Positions 13,954 to 14,012 of a stretch of 14,012 nt of DNA are shown in pieces. Positions within the stretch are counted from its first letter, which is position 1; every line of letters starts with the position of its first letter. Both the position numbers and the translations under genes were made by a program. Under the pieces are notes generated by a model. That model had not been told where the DNA came from, made no database searches, and saw nothing but the letters and a program-made list of their open reading frames with translations. The DNA is from Clostridia bacterium (GTDB lineage: Bacteria > Bacillota_A > Clostridia > Oscillospirales > Acutalibacteraceae). The stretch is from the NCBI GenBank assembly GCA_017423885.1, contig JAFPCJ010000168.1, positions 1 to 14,012 of the forward strand. Direction: 5' to 3'.

Positions 13954-14012
13954 AATTCTGATACTGAACGCGCTTGGAGATGATGCCGAATACCGCACCG
14001 AGCACGACCAGA
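13952..14012 (-). CDS. Carbohydrate ABC transporter permease, MalF family (partial, last 19 codons)
   Basis: Only the C-terminal end is in the window. It reads LVVLGAVFGIISKRVQYQN and then TAA at 13954-13952: the end of a membrane helix followed by a basic RVQYQ tail, the typical ending of MalF/UgpA-type sugar permeases (commonly RxVHYQ). It lies 13 bp upstream of the MalG-type gene, the standard order for the two membrane subunits of CUT1 importers. The rest lies past the right edge. Assignment rests on a short stretch plus gene order. Confidence 0.72.
   Translation of the reverse strand, partial: LVVLGAVFGIISKRVQYQN

Noticed and set aside
13939..13998. 20-residue N-terminal extension of the MalG-type permease
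   Set aside because: It overlaps the coding end of the MalF-type permease, and AAGGGGG sits correctly before ATG 13938.
1..14012. CRISPR arrays, tRNA or rRNA genes, transposases, phage genes or a plasmid origin
   Set aside because: I looked for spaced repeats, tRNA-like T-loops and transposase-like proteins and saw none; the strand is almost filled by metabolic genes.

Overview
This window looks like part of the chromosome of a low-to-mid GC, Gram-positive anaerobe of the Clostridia, probably a gut or rumen Oscillospirales/Ruminococcaceae-type organism. The basis is strong GAGGAG-type ribosome sites, consensus sigma-A promoters, rho-independent terminators, a Firmicutes-type lipoprotein signal and a sugar ABC transporter feeding cytoplasmic glycosidases. 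The genus is inference. Every gene I accept lies on the minus strand, so transcription runs from high to low coordinates.

Region 1 (14012 down to about 2893) is the 3' portion of one long carbohydrate operon. In transcription order it holds the tail of a MalF-type permease, a MalG-type permease, a GH99/WbsX-like enzyme, a large (alpha/alpha)6-type glycosidase-like protein, an apiosidase-like (DUF5060/DUF4038) glycosidase, a GH127/DUF1680 beta-L-arabinofuranosidase-like enzyme, a GH43 exo-galactosidase-like protein, and a second large protein homologous to the first. Gaps run from 22 bp down to an 8-bp overlap, there is no internal promoter that I can see, and a strong terminator closes the operon at 2893-2928. 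None of the six enzymes has a signal peptide. The model is import of decorated oligosaccharides by the ABC transporter and stepwise trimming in the cytoplasm. The enzyme mix points to plant glycans carrying L-arabinofuranose, galactose and possibly apiose (arabinogalactan-protein or pectin side chains), but the substrate is inference.

Region 2 (about 2969 to 1484) is a single gene for a COG2509-type FAD-dependent dehydrogenase. It has its own consensus promoter, and the first thing transcribed from that promoter is the operon's terminator hairpin.

Region 3 (about 1363 to 1) is a purine-salvage unit: xanthine phosphoribosyltransferase (xpt, TTG start) followed by the N-terminal two thirds or so of a BMP-family substrate-binding lipoprotein, probably for nucleosides. 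xpt has a consensus promoter and a leader of only about 66 nt with a terminator-like hairpin, instead of the purine riboswitch common upstream of xpt in Firmicutes.

No gene-free stretch exceeds 300 bases. The longest (1263-1483, 221 bp) holds the xpt promoter, leader hairpin and a possible terminator for the dehydrogenase gene. I see no tRNA, rRNA, CRISPR array, insertion sequence or phage feature.
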